DNA from: Lithospermum erythrorhizon
Taxonomy: Eukaryota; Streptophyta; Magnoliopsida; Boraginales; Boraginaceae
Direction of reading: 5' to 3'
DNA: 64,000 nucleotides
Assembly (NCBI GenBank): GCA_019722365.1
Contig: JADFUC010001435.1
Span: 224,791 to 288,790, forward strand
Below are positions 14,798-26,624 of the stretch, piece by piece; positions within the stretch are counted from its first letter, which is position 1, and every line of letters begins with the position of its first letter. The notes below the pieces were generated by a model. That model ran no database searches. It had not been told where the DNA came from and saw nothing but the letters and a program-made list of their open reading frames with translations. The position numbers and the translations under genes are program-made.

Positions 14798-16582
14798 ATT
14801 TAAGGGAAGAGGTGGTGTTGCTAGGGTGGCGAGGAGTGGTTAGTGGCGGCGGAAATTGATTGGAGGTGGTGGTGGAATAGTGATTAAATCGGGAGAATGA
14901 ATACTGCGTCTAGGGTGATGTACAATATTAACAGCTGCCTGGTATAAATGTCATGGCGGGTCGGAGTCAACCGGCATAATTCGTGATGCGAAGTCGAAGC
15001 TGTCGGGTTTAAATGAAGTTAAATCGGTCCTTGAGATCATTGGTCTGTTGGTTACATCTTTTTATAAAATATTAACAACTGTGATGTAGTGACGTAATGT
15101 TAGTAATTAAATTTTACTTAATTAGTTTTTATTGTTTTTTAAGAATTGTTCGAGTTTGTTAATTAATTGAAAATTTAAATAAAATAATAAAATTGAATAA
15201 ATTTAAGAAGTCGGATATAAAAGATTATGTTGAAAAATTAAACGATCGAATAAAAAGATAATAATAAATTTATCTAGAAGCGGAATGAATCGTGATTTGT
15301 TTATTAAAAATAGTTAGATGTATTAGTTTCACATTTGTTATACACAGCGAAATAGTGTTGGGTTTGGGTGTGAAAATGATTATTACTACTGTTCTTGAGT
15401 GTAGTAGTTAGGAAGTTTCATTGAGGTAAAAGCTGTCGTTCATTTAAAAATTCTTATTCGATATTTATATAGTGTTCTTCGTTAGTTTCGTCATCCATTC
15501 CACACGGGTATTGACGTGCTACACTCTTATCATAATCGTTATAGTACACCTTATGTTTTGAATTTTGACCATTCGTACTTATTTAACCAAAAAAATTATT
15601 AATTGATCGATGATTAAACTCCAGTCTTTTGTATTGGAGCAATTGATACAAACTTCACATTATCAACATTCACCTCGATTATCATAAAAAAATGAGGCAT
15701 CTAACATCTTGGAAAAACACAACTTTCCCCTACAATTTAATAATAAATCTCGGCAAGTGAATATTTATACTTCTTCAAGAAAGTATATGTGACCAGGTGT
15801 GAATGACACTAAGGCACTATCATTGTTCATGGTCGGCATCAAAGTCTCTAGAACAATCTCAAATGCTAGATACAATATAAAACTGTTGGGAGTCTATGCA
15901 GTGACTTAATCCTTGAACGTGTGAAACCATTTCATGGCTCCGAAAGTCCCTCTTTCCAGCAGCTATATGTAGTCGTGTGATCGACTGGTGATCCGTTTTT
16001 ATTTGAATGACTTAGTTCGCTTTGTCTTGCAAAAGTTTTAAGTCAAAATATGCAAAGATAGATCAATCAAGATTAAACTACTCAGGTGGTACAATTCAAC
16101 TATTACCGAGAGGTCACATTAAGCTTAACAGTAGTAAAAATGGTGTACATTGATTAATTGAACGTCAAAGGAAATGCCATGTGCTGTCAATTTTTACAGA
16201 AACTTCTTATACAGTAAATACCATAGTAACCTAGTCAATTCCTAAAGTTCTTCAACTTCAAGAGATGAGTGGATGGATTTCCGTCTTCAGAGCCTCATCT
16301 GTCATCCCATAATCGCAAGAACCACCCTTTCTTAGTTACTCCATTGAATCGCCATATACACGAAGTACAATTATCCTCCTATCTTGGGAGGCTGTTGATT
16401 GGGGAAAAAGAAAAGAAAAGAAAACCCTTGTATGTAAGTATATTCTTCAAAAGAAATGATTAACTAAATTTGAGTAGTGCTAACAAGAACTTAAGAACAA
16501 ATAGACTGGCTTGCAATATAAAAGGAATATTGACAAAAGAATTGCAAATGTAGATTAGCTGCAAGATTGGCATATGCATATG
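14798..16582. other. Intergenic spacer upstream of SHBY and downstream of TOPP8
   Basis: No convincing coding region is visible. It holds the SHBY promoter and leader at its left end and the TOPP8 3' region at its right. Around 15345-15520 is a short stretch similar to one at 29490-29625 (see findings), probably a transposon remnant. The rest is AT-rich and featureless by eye. Confidence 0.5.
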
Positions 16583-18525
16583 TTAACACACCTTTTTGAG
16601 AGGCAACTTTGAAGAGCCAGAACTGGTATCAAATATTGGCTTCAGTATCTCAAATGAGCATACCAGTGATTCATCAACACTTAAAAGAGCACCAGCATTG
16701 TCGAATTCTCCGCCATAGTTTGGAGCCGAAAATATAGTAACAAGTCTACGCTTAGCAAAGAACTCGTATCCATCCTCCACTACCTGCAACAGGAAAATTG
16801 GAGGCGGGTAAGGTCTTGTCTGTGAACAAGAACACAACTTCATACAATAATAGCTGCAAACCTAAAGTTCCACACTGTTCAAGTCTAATTAAACAATTAA
16901 GGGTACACCAGGAAAAATGCAGTCATCTTACATTTATATGCCAGAGACAAATAAAGCAGGAAAGGAAAGAATGATAGATATACATATAAATATAAATAGG
17001 GGGCAAGGAATATCATCATAAATTAAGCATCTGGTTTAAAACTCAAAGCAGATGAACTGTATACTTTGCAAAGAGTAATGATTCAACATCTCTTTTGACA
17101 TCCAGGCTACATTTGAAAAAATAAGAGCTGGCAGGAACATAGTTTACCTGATGACCCCGGCAAATGAGGTCTAACTCATTATTCTGCAGAAAATCTGCAA
17201 CTACATCAGGTCCAAAAGTGCATGAAACACCTCGATCACTATCAGCCCAACCCTTGATCTTAGGATTTGGATCAGACCACAGGAGATCACATAAGAGACC
17301 ATCATCAGGGATATCAGTAGGCCGTGGAATGTCATTTATTTGTTTCACATTTTGTAGTTCTGGAGAGAGTCCACCGTGCATGCAGAAGATTTTCTCATCT
17401 ACTAATGCAGCAACAGGTAAGCAATTAAAGCAGTCTGTGAATATCTTCCATAGTCGTACATTGAATCTTCTTTTGCATTCATCATAAAAACCATAAACCC
17501 GATTGATCTTAGCATCTTCATGGTTTCCTCTGAGAAGGAAAACTTTATCTGGATGCAATATCTTGTAAGCTAAGAGAAGGCATATGGTCTCCAAGCTCTG
17601 TTTTCCTCGATCAACATAATCGCCAAGAAAGAGGTAGGTTGCTGAAGGAGGAAAACCACCATATTCAAAGAGCCTCAATAAATCTTGGTATTGTCCGTGT
17701 ACATCACCTGTAGAAATACCAGATAGATCAGAAAATCACGAAGATGCGGAGATATACAACCCTGAAAGCAATGCATCAACAGGTTAAAACAAAAAATCTG
17801 CCATTAGGATGAATGAAATACTAAAAACTCTGCCCAAACCATCTTATGCAGAACCATCCCTCCTCCTTTATCATGATCACTAATAATAAAGAACACCCCC
17901 CAAACCAACCACCAATCATCTTATGCATTATCATATCCTCTCAAATATAGATTACATATACATACAATCTTTTCTAAAATTATTTCCTAGAACAAAATAA
18001 TTGTTCTGTAATAATTTTTAGATCACATGCACTCTCATCCTATAAGATACCTACCAACAGTCCAGTATCCATTATGATAATTAATATGCATCTCACTAGA
18101 ACAATTAAACATCACAACTTTATGCAAGAAAACATACCAAATTTGCATAAACATAAACCAAATGATGGGAAACCTTAGGAACAAAACAAATAAATGAACA
18201 AGAACACACCACATAATATTAAAGATCACAACTTTACCATATGCAAGATAACATATCAAATTTGCATAAACATAAACCAAATGATGAATAAAACATAGGG
18301 ACAAAATATATAAACAAAGAAGAACATACCACAGATCCTGATTGGTGCTCGAACTTGAAGAAGATTAGGCTCAGAGAGGAATATTTGTCTAGCGTTGACA
18401 CAAAGCTGCCTAATCTCAGCCTCTGAAAGCTGCACTTGTTTGCCCCCTTTTCCTTCCAATAATCTCCTTATTATATCATTCAACACTCCTTTATCCATCA
18501 TCCCCTCCATTGTCATCATATTCAT
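16583..18525 (-). CDS. TOPP8: Serine/threonine protein phosphatase PP1 catalytic subunit, TOPP8 type
   Basis: Three exons: 18330-18525, 17148-17707 and 16583-16783, all with GT-AG borders (957 nt, 318 residues). PP1 is a metallophosphatase that removes phosphate from Ser/Thr and gains specificity from regulatory subunits. The metal- and phosphate-binding motifs are intact: GDVHGQ (formed across the first splice), GDYVDRG, RGNHE, the His in CMHGG and the His in RGHQ. The N-terminus carries a Met-rich lead and [22 protein letters not shown], shared with Arabidopsis TOPP8. The loop reads [19 protein letters not shown], with Gly where most PP1 enzymes have the microcystin-reactive Cys; from memory TOPP8 also has Gly there. 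The reading frame ends KKVC. A possible GT donor inside the last codons (AAG/GTGTGT) means a further tiny exon cannot be excluded. Divergent from the PI4K gene at 19790. Confidence 0.93.
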
Positions 18526-19789
18526 CTCTATTGATCAAACCACAAAACCAATCAAATCAAGAAAATTGAAAGGGCTAAAAACAAACAAAAGGGCACCTCT
18601 CAATTTCTACCAAATCAAGAAAATGGAAGGGGCTTGAAACAAATAAAAGGGTTCCTATAAATTTCAATATATGTTGAATATAATGAAATGATGATGATAT
18701 TAATGATGTGATTATATAAGGTGAATGCTTAAGTTAGAAGAAATAATGAAATAAAATGAAATGGTATGATTAATATTGAGATAATGGATTTATGATTGTT
18801 TGGAAGATGGGGTCAATGTATTTATATCACAATCTCTCAGCATATCATTTTCCCAGATTATTATGCGTGCTCTCCTCGTCTCTTTATATTTTCCATTTTG
18901 TTAATCTATCTCCATCTCTTGCGCACTATTCTCAATCCTCCTTATATATCGATTTGAAGATGTATCATCGTATAATTACTCATAACAAAAAATCGAATCT
19001 TATTAAAGAATCTAAAATATTTACTGACTTAGCAACTTAACTCTATTTTACGTCATCAAACCAACTCAACGCCACCAATTAAAATTTTTAACTAATGGGA
19101 TTACCTCGTCGGAGACTCAGCCCGATAAACTATTGCAACTTGCTACGATAAACTATTGACTCAAGTGATAGCATGACCCGTTAATATATTTTCATCTATT
19201 ATTTATATTTTTGACCCGTTATTATTTGGACTTGAAGCCGCTCGGTTTTAGAGCAATCCGGGCGGATTTGAATATTTCAAATCCGGCTCGGAATCAGCAC
19301 ATTGTCAACTACGCGTCTTCTTCTAGAAATATATATTCTCTTTTCTCCTAACCCTTTTTTTTCTCTCTCTCTCTCTCTCTCTCAATCTTTCTCTCTGCAG
19401 TTGAGCTCAAAATCTCTTCTTCACTCAAAGCTTTTCCCAAAAATCAAGATAAATACACTTATCAATTTCTCCAATTCTAAGAATCCAATAAATAAAAATC
19501 CAATCTTTTTTCAGAAAGACTTGATTTTTACCCTTAATTACTCCTAAATTTCCAGTTTTCCCATTAAAAATCAATTCTTTTTATATATTTTTGTGTAATA
19601 TTGCACAAAAAAGACCCATCATGACACTATATCTTATTGGTAATTTGGTATTATTTTCTCTTGTTTCTTGAATTGTGTGGATTCATATAATGCATATACC
19701 CATATTGTGATATTTTCAGTTTTCTGTGTTTTTTTATTGTTAGTATATATAAGTAAGGGAATTTAAGGGGAATTATAGTATTGTCAATA
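18526..19789. promoter_or_regulatory. Shared divergent promoter region of TOPP8 and PI4KG4
   Basis: This 1.26 kb gap lies between two start codons that point away from each other, so both promoters must be here. On the right side a pyrimidine-rich leader includes a TC dinucleotide run at about 19362-19383, as is common in plant 5' leaders. A GT (about 19639) to AG (about 19742) pair could bound an intron in the PI4K leader, which would remove the ATG at 19621. This intron is inferred only from splice-like sites. Confidence 0.5.
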
Positions 19790-21733
19790 ATGTCGTCTGC
19801 TGGAGTGGTTGCGATTAGTCCAATTCGTGATGAATCTGTAAAGATTCAATCTTTTTGCGATCATGGTCAGGACCCCATTTTGATATTCGTGGCTATGTCG
19901 GGTTCAATGGTGCCAATGAGGGTGTTAGAGTCTGATTCCATTGAATCTGTCAAATTAAGAATTCAGAACTATAAAGGATTTGTTTCTAAGAACCAGAAGT
20001 TGGTATATGGAGGTCGTGAATTGGCACGTAGTAATTCATTGGTTCGGGAGTATGGTGTTAGTGATGGGAATGTTCTGCATTTAGTTCTCCGTTTATCTGA
20101 TCTTCAGGTCATTAGTGTGAAAACTTCTTGTGGGAAAGAGTTTACCTTTCATGTGGAGAGAAGTAGGGATGTTGGTTATGTTAAAAGGCGGCTCACGAAC
20201 AAAAGGGGTCGTCTAGTTGATGTTGAGGATGAGGAGGTGTTGTATGAGGGAGAACGGGTTGAGGATCAGAGGCTTATTAATGATATCAGTAAGAATAATG
20301 ATGCCGTGATTCATTTGTTTGTGAGGAAATCGGTTAAGATTAGTGCTAGACCAGTTGAGAAAAACTTTGAGTTGTCAATTGTGGCACCACTACGGGAGGA
20401 TGGAAAGAAGTATGATGTTGGTAGGGAAAGTGGAACCGCTAACTCGAGTGCTATTTGTTCTCCTAGGGAGCCTCTGGATATTTTATTGGAACCAGTGATT
20501 GTTAACCCGAAGATTGACTTGCCAATTGAAATTAGGGAATTGCTGAATTCGACACTTGAAGGATTGGAGAGAGGTAACTATCCGGTTAGGTCCTCAGATG
20601 GTACTGGAGGGGCATATTTTATGTTGGATGAAACCGGGGATAAGTATGTTTCAGTTTTTAAACCAATTGATGAGGAACCTATGGCTTTCAACAACCCGCA
20701 GGGGCTACCATTGTCTGAGAATGGCGAAGGACTAAAAAAGGGTACCAAAGTTGGAGAAGGTGCTTTAAGGGAATGTGCTGCTTACATTCTTGATCATCCC
20801 AAGAATGGATGCCGCTCATTTTCTCAGGAGGTCAATGGCTTTTCTGGTGTTCCCCCTACTCTCCTTGTCAAGTGTCTGCACCAAGGATTTTATCATCCCA
20901 AGGGTGTAAATGTTAAGCTAGGGTCCTTGCAAATGTTTATGAAAAACCATGGTAGTTGCGAGGATATGGGTCCTAGTGCTTTCCCAGTTGAGGAGGTACA
21001 CAAAATAGCATTGTTGGATCTGAGGATGGCAAATGCAGATAGGCATGCTGGGAATATTTTGGTGAGCAAAGATGAAAACGGAAAGACATTGCTGATACCT
21101 ATAGATCATGGCTATTGCTTGCCTGACAGAGTACGTTGGCACCTCATATGTTCTCCTTTGACACAATACTTCTAAATTGTTTGTTGTACTTGTATTTGTT
21201 CTAAGCTAGACATGATGAGATTATTACTTGATGCAGTGAGTGTTGCTACTAAAATTGCAGTTGAGCGTTTTGCACGATGAGCTAGCATTATGTTGTGGTC
21301 TTTGTGCATGGAGTTTCTTTGATATATTGACTAATTACCATTTGTCTCTCTGTAGTTTGAAGATTGCACTTTTGAGTGGCTTTACTGGCCACAAGCGCGT
21401 GTGCCTTTCAGCCCTGACACGCTCGAGTACATAAAATCATTGGATGCTGACGAAGACCTTGCTTTACTACAATTTTATGGGTGGGAAGTACCTCTGGAAT
21501 GTGCTCGCACTCTTCGCATCTCTACTATGCTTTTGAAGAAGGGTGTTGAGAGAGGGCTCACACCATTTGCCATTGGCAACATTATGTGCAGAGAAACACT
21601 AAACAAGGAATCTGTGATTGAAGAGATTGTTCGAGAGGCATTAGATTATGTCCTTCCAGGCTCGAGCGAAACTGCATTCTTGGAAACGATCTCCTTGGTC
21701 ATGGATCATCACCTTGACAATGTTGCGTTATGA
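19790..21733 (+). CDS. PI4KG4: Phosphatidylinositol 4-kinase gamma with tandem ubiquitin-like domains
   Basis: Two exons, 19790-21130 and 21356-21733, joined in frame across gtacgt...tgtag (1719 nt, 572 residues). The ATG at 19790 gives MSSAGV, the start seen in Arabidopsis PI4K gamma 4; the upstream in-frame TTG is not a plant start. Residues about 30-105 and 108-180 are two ubiquitin-like folds (MRVLESDSIESVKLRIQ begins the first). The kinase part follows from about residue 245: TGGAYFML nucleotide-binding region, VFKPIDEEPMAFNNPQGLP, GEGALRECAAYILDH, the catalytic-loop string NADRHAGNIL, and PIDHGYCLP. Type II-like PI4K gamma enzymes of plants are often reported to act as protein kinases that bind ubiquitin pathway proteins (RPN10, UFD1), so lipid kinase activity should not be assumed. 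The paralogue choice (gamma 4) is from remembered sequence. Confidence 0.94.
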
Positions 21734-23239
21734 TGTTCCTCTAGGAATTTGGTACATAATAGTATTGTTTTACCATGCTCATGCTTGTTCTTGATTGTGT
21801 TCTCATATACACATGTTGGTTTTTAGATTTCCCATTGACTATTTGATTTGACGAGGGTGTGTGACTAAATGCTGCTCGATTATCACATTTTGAACCTAGT
21901 CCTTTCTTGAATGTAATTACATTGCCATCTCCAGAGTGATCCTCCTCATTGATATTTAGGTGTTATGTAAACAAATTTTAACCTTTTCTCCAGGACTCTT
22001 GTGTCTGATGAGAATTGTTAACGAACCTCTAAATAAGTGTCGCTTTCTTGGTCATTAAATTTTTATTACTCAGGAGTAGGAAGCGCGATAACGAAGGCCT
22101 TGAAGTAGGTAGATAGTCGTATCCACAAAATTAGGTACACCACCGACCATCTGTCCATCTCACAGGTTGTTTTAGTAAAATTGTGGAGTAATAAAAATGA
22201 AAACATTATAGTACTTCATAATACAAGTGACATTCATACTTAGATTAAAGTAGTTGAAGAGTGGAAGAGAAAATAAAAGCGTACAAGCTTAATAGACAAG
22301 TAAAGCACCCACTTCTCCTAATCGGATGTTATCTACATAAATAAATTATCATTATTTGGTCGACCAACTCCACTCATAACTTATGAAGCTTCTTGGAAAT
22401 TGCATATATGGTAATGAAAAACACAAAATAGCACGCCAAAGTTGGCTCTTGTCGCCTAAAGTTTTGGACAACCAATTAGTAAAGCACTATGTTGTCCATA
22501 ATATCTGTATATGGTCCACAAACAAGAGGCAAAAGAGCTGTTGGTCCCTTGGTGGGGATTTTTTTTCCCGTTGAGTGATGAGATGATGATTGTAGTGATC
22601 ATAGTCTAATCAGGTTTTCCATGAAGTTGTACCCTTCTTACAGTCCTATTCCGTTTAGGCGAAGTCTTTTTGGAACATCGGGGGCAATATTGATTTTGAT
22701 GTTATTACTCTCACTGCCGTCACTCGATGTAGGAGGCACTTCTAAGTGCTTTTATGGAATAAACTTCATTATTTTTCCTGATATTTTAACAATTTTCTCG
22801 GAAAGGCCTCTAAAGGTAAAGAAATGGAGGTGGAAAGGTTTATATGGTATATGATTATATGAGGTGGAAAGGTTTATAGTGTAGAACTGTTTGGTGGGAA
22901 AATAAAAGAATGTTGGTTGTGCAATAAACACGAATTGTTTATATGGTATATGATTATATGAGGTGGAAAGGTTTATTTCCCTTCATTATCAAAATGATAG
23001 ATGATCAAGTAAGAATGTCGTTGATGCTGAAAGACACTTGATATAAAAAGAGAGGTCCTACAAATACATGTACTAATAATATGTTCATCAATGTGAACAA
23101 CTCAGACAGGGAAAAAGAGAACTTATTAAGCACATGCATAGAGATGAAACTAACACAGAAAATACATAGGTTTCTGCATAAATCTTAAGCTTGAGAATTA
23201 GACTCATTGACCATCATTAAGGAAGAGGTGCTAACAGCC
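21734..23239. other. Convergent spacer between PI4KG4 and SINAT5
   Basis: This is the 3' side of both neighbouring genes. No supported gene is present. It contains a perfect 39-bp direct repeat (22839-22877 and 22938-22976), annotated separately. The rest shows no recognisable element. Confidence 0.5.
22839..22976. repeat. Perfect 39-bp direct repeat pair
   Basis: The units at 22839-22877 and 22938-22976 are identical by eye and lie 99 bp apart start to start. A shorter 17-base part of the unit (gaggtggaaaggtttat) occurs a third time at about 22828. This looks like a local segmental duplication in a non-coding spacer. Confidence 0.75.
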
Positions 23240-25430
23240 TTAGCTACATAGATTGGGAATACAAGCTCCACCATCTGGATTCTGTTGTTCCTTCCATATT
23301 CTTCCTGTTACGCGAAGCTTCAGTTCTTTCCTGTCTCCTCCAGAGAAGAAAAGTGCCATATTACGCTGAATAATGAGGCCATCGTGGCTGTCCCTAACCT
23401 TGCGGTGGCTATCCCTTACACTTCTTGGGGTGCCTTCCCATATGAGTTTTCGGCCATTGCCACCTACCTCCAAACTATAGCTATAATTTCGAGCATCTGC
23501 CTCGTCTCCCATGAACCGTAGGAAAGCCATATAGACAGGAGCCATTCCAAGTTGGAAAGCTTCAAAATGGAGACAGAAATACTGACCAAAACAGTGGAAT
23601 ACCTAAAAAGAAAAAGATAAATGTAGTTGAGCCTACTATGAAATCTTATCAACAGTGGGCAGAACAATTGAAAACCCAAACAGAGAAAAACGACTTACAG
23701 TTAGCATCCATGTGGCATTTTCTACTTCTCGAGGATTAGATTTGACATAACGGTGATTGAATGTACATCCAGAGTGCATGTCTACCTTGTGGTCATCTCT
23801 CAGATGAGAAACCAAGAAAGGAATATCCCCTACAACTGCACATTCTGATCCAGCATATGGGCAATTGTATGGCCTATAATTACACATTGCCTCATGTTTT
23901 AACTTGCTGTAATAAGGGAATATCTCTGGGCATCCAAGGGAGAAGTACTTGCAAGGAAGCTCAAGTGATTCAGCCACCTTTTCCAGAGCCAAACATCTTA
24001 TATCCCCGAGTTCCTGTCTGCAAGTGGGGCATCTGTTGTGAACCCTTATTTTGCAGGTAGAACAGAGAGTGTGTCCATTGTGGCACTGCAATCTAAATCA
24101 CATTAGTATATAGTCAAAGAAGAAGAGACTAGTGTCCAAAATGAAAGCATCAGGCTAATCCAATCAACATATTCCAAACTATCCACTCTCATAAATGCTT
24201 AAAATGATAATATGATGAAAAGTGAACCCATATTTGCCTTTTGAATGAATTTCCAAACTGTGTTGTTTAGATTATTTAAAAATCAATAGGTTATAGGCTA
24301 CAACCTTCAATGCATTTCTTAGATTTTAGAGAAGATTACCATTGCCACTTAAGGGGAAAATGAGAAGGAAGTGGTACAAAAAAATGACTCTATTTTCTTC
24401 ATAAGAAATCAAAAAAGTCCAAACTTTATCACTTCATGTGCAGACAGACACAATATTGAACACTGACATGCCATAAATTTTGCTTCAAATTTCTTCATAT
24501 TTCCTCCCCCAAACCCCCCAATTATTTAGTCATCATGATAGATAGAAAACAAACTTTACCACCTACATAAATGCACAATTTGCATAAATGAGACCAACAC
24601 CGACATAAGAAACAATGACCACTCACTACTATGAAAACGAAATTGATAACCATGGATCATCAACTATAACTCCATCCAGGTTTTTCTTGTCGTTCAGTAA
24701 AAAATATTTTTCTTGTCGTTATATTTATTATCTGTTTTGTGCTCATTTTAATATTATATCCTTAAACATTAAATGCATTTTAGTCGTTTTAACTACTGTT
24801 GAATATTTTATAAAAATTTGTGTAGAAGCGAAGATTCGTATGGTCTAGTAAAATAATAATATTTAATAGTTTATGTCTCTAGCTAGGGTGGCAGTAAAAA
24901 AAATCGGAAAGAGTATTAATCAATGCCAATCACACTCCCAAAAATGAAAACTTTCAGCTAATTCATCTATATTCTAGAAAAATAAACTACAAAACTGTAA
25001 ACTTTATTAAATCACAATAAAAAACACTAATGGTACTTATTTGGCTCATAATGGAAAATAAACTATTGTAAAATAGAAAGCCCAATAAGCTATCTGATAA
25101 GCGAGATGGTATGAATATGACGTCTATATGAATACACGTCTCCAATGAGCACTGTTGTAAATACAAACATTAAAGGGAAAAAGAATAAACCTGATGAATT
25201 GGAGGGTACATAGAATTGGTGCAAACAGGGCATTCAAGGAGCTCATGAACACTGGTGGATGGATGCAAACCAATACGATTTGGGCTATTACTATTGATTA
25301 CATTAATTTGAGCATTATGATGAGATGACTTTGAAGATGCTGCAAATTGAGACAAGAGACTTGGATGATGGATCTCATCTTCTTCCATTCCATCAGATGA
25401 TGATACACATTCTATGTTATCTAGGTCCAT
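23240..25430 (-). CDS. SINAT5: E3 ubiquitin-protein ligase, SINA family (SINAT5 type)
   Basis: Three exons, 25191-25430, 23699-24085 and 23240-23602 (990 nt, 329 residues), with clean GT-AG borders. The RING finger starts at ELLECPVCTNSMYPPIHQ and is split by intron 1, continuing with CHNGHTLCSTC and RCPTCRQELG. The SIAH-type zinc fingers follow (CKYFSLGC ... CNYRPYNCPYAGSEC ... HLRDDHKVDMH). The C-terminal substrate-binding TRAF-like domain runs from about GCTFNHRYVKSNPREVENA to GRIWKEQQNPD. SINA ligases dimerise and ubiquitinate substrates; Arabidopsis SINAT5 targets NAC1 and other regulators. The N-terminal acidic MDLDNIEC and the tail ending QQNPDGGACIP resemble SINAT5 rather than SINAT1-4, judged from memory. 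All RING Cys/His ligands appear intact. Confidence 0.94.
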
Positions 25431-26624
25431 TTTTCCACCACAAAGAATGATTCTTTATTGGCCAACTAACAAGGGAAAGGGGGCATTAACATAAAAGATT
25501 GAATCTTTTCACTGTTTCAAGAAATGGGATTTTGCTATATTTATTTTGGATCAAATTGATGAGAAAATGAAGAAATTAAGCAAACAAAGGAATATGCTTT
25601 CCTTAATGGGGTTCAGAATCTCCTTTATTTCATTAGCTTCGCTAATGTAAAAAATTGGATTTAAAAACTTGAGAGAGAGAGGAGGGGGGGTGAGATTGAG
25701 GCACAGAGTAGGTAAAAAACGAAGAAGATGAAAAGAAAGATGTTTTCTTTAAGGCGTTCTTGGTAGGAACTCCATTTTTATTATGTTTGTTTTGATTAAG
25801 ACTCATGTCTCATCAAATTGGTTCCTCAAATTTCTCCAACTGTGTTCAAATTTCAAACACAAACAGATAAGAGTTGTATTCAAATTGTGGGGATTTGTGG
25901 CTTCTATTTTCATGGGATGGCAAATAACAGTAGTTCGCATTTTTCAAAATTCCATTACTTGTATTTTTGATAATATAAAAAAATTACTCATAACAAAATT
26001 TCAGATTGAAAAATAAAATAGGAGTATCATTTATATAGAAGGGAAGGAATTGTCTAATACAGTAAAAAGATTTGATAATCATAACTAAAGGGACACATAT
26101 GTGGGTGCTTAAAACAACAATGTCCAACCATATTAGTTGTGATTGCCTTATGGCCACCCACACCAATGATTACGCTCAGCCAATTGACCTTTTCTCCCTA
26201 AGAACATCCTTGCAATTGCACCTGCAAGTGCATATTCAAAACAAAAAGAGTTGGCATAGAGTATAGTACAAAGAAGTACTAGAAAGTATAAATTCTGTAG
26301 CTTCAACCTTAAATGAAGTTACAGAATCTTCATTGTAGTAATTTACAAGATATAACTAATCAGACTGTAATAACTGAGACATGACGTTCAATCAAACAAT
26401 GTTCAAAAAATGGAAACCTTAAGAGGTCCCTTTGGTGTATTACTTGTATAAAGAAGAAATATATTACAGAAATGGAATCACAAGAACTATTTTAAGATCT
26501 CTACAAGGGTAATAATGTACACAGAACTCAGAATAAACATACAATGGCAACTGGAATCATCTCCTCTACCAGTGATTTGGGGAAGTTTCTCTGTAGTTTG
26601 CTTCATCCCGTTCCGTGGGCTCTG
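25431..26624. other. Spacer: SINAT5 promoter and UVSSA 3' region
   Basis: The left part holds the SINAT5 5' leader and promoter, including a short purine run at 25671-25690. The right part is the 3' flank of the UVSSA homologue. No additional gene is supported; the open frames here are short and have no recognisable similarity. Confidence 0.5.

Noticed and set aside
19781..19789. Upstream in-frame start giving MSI before MSSAG in PI4KG4
   Set aside because: The codon at 19781 is TTG; the first ATG at 19790 matches the family's N-terminus.
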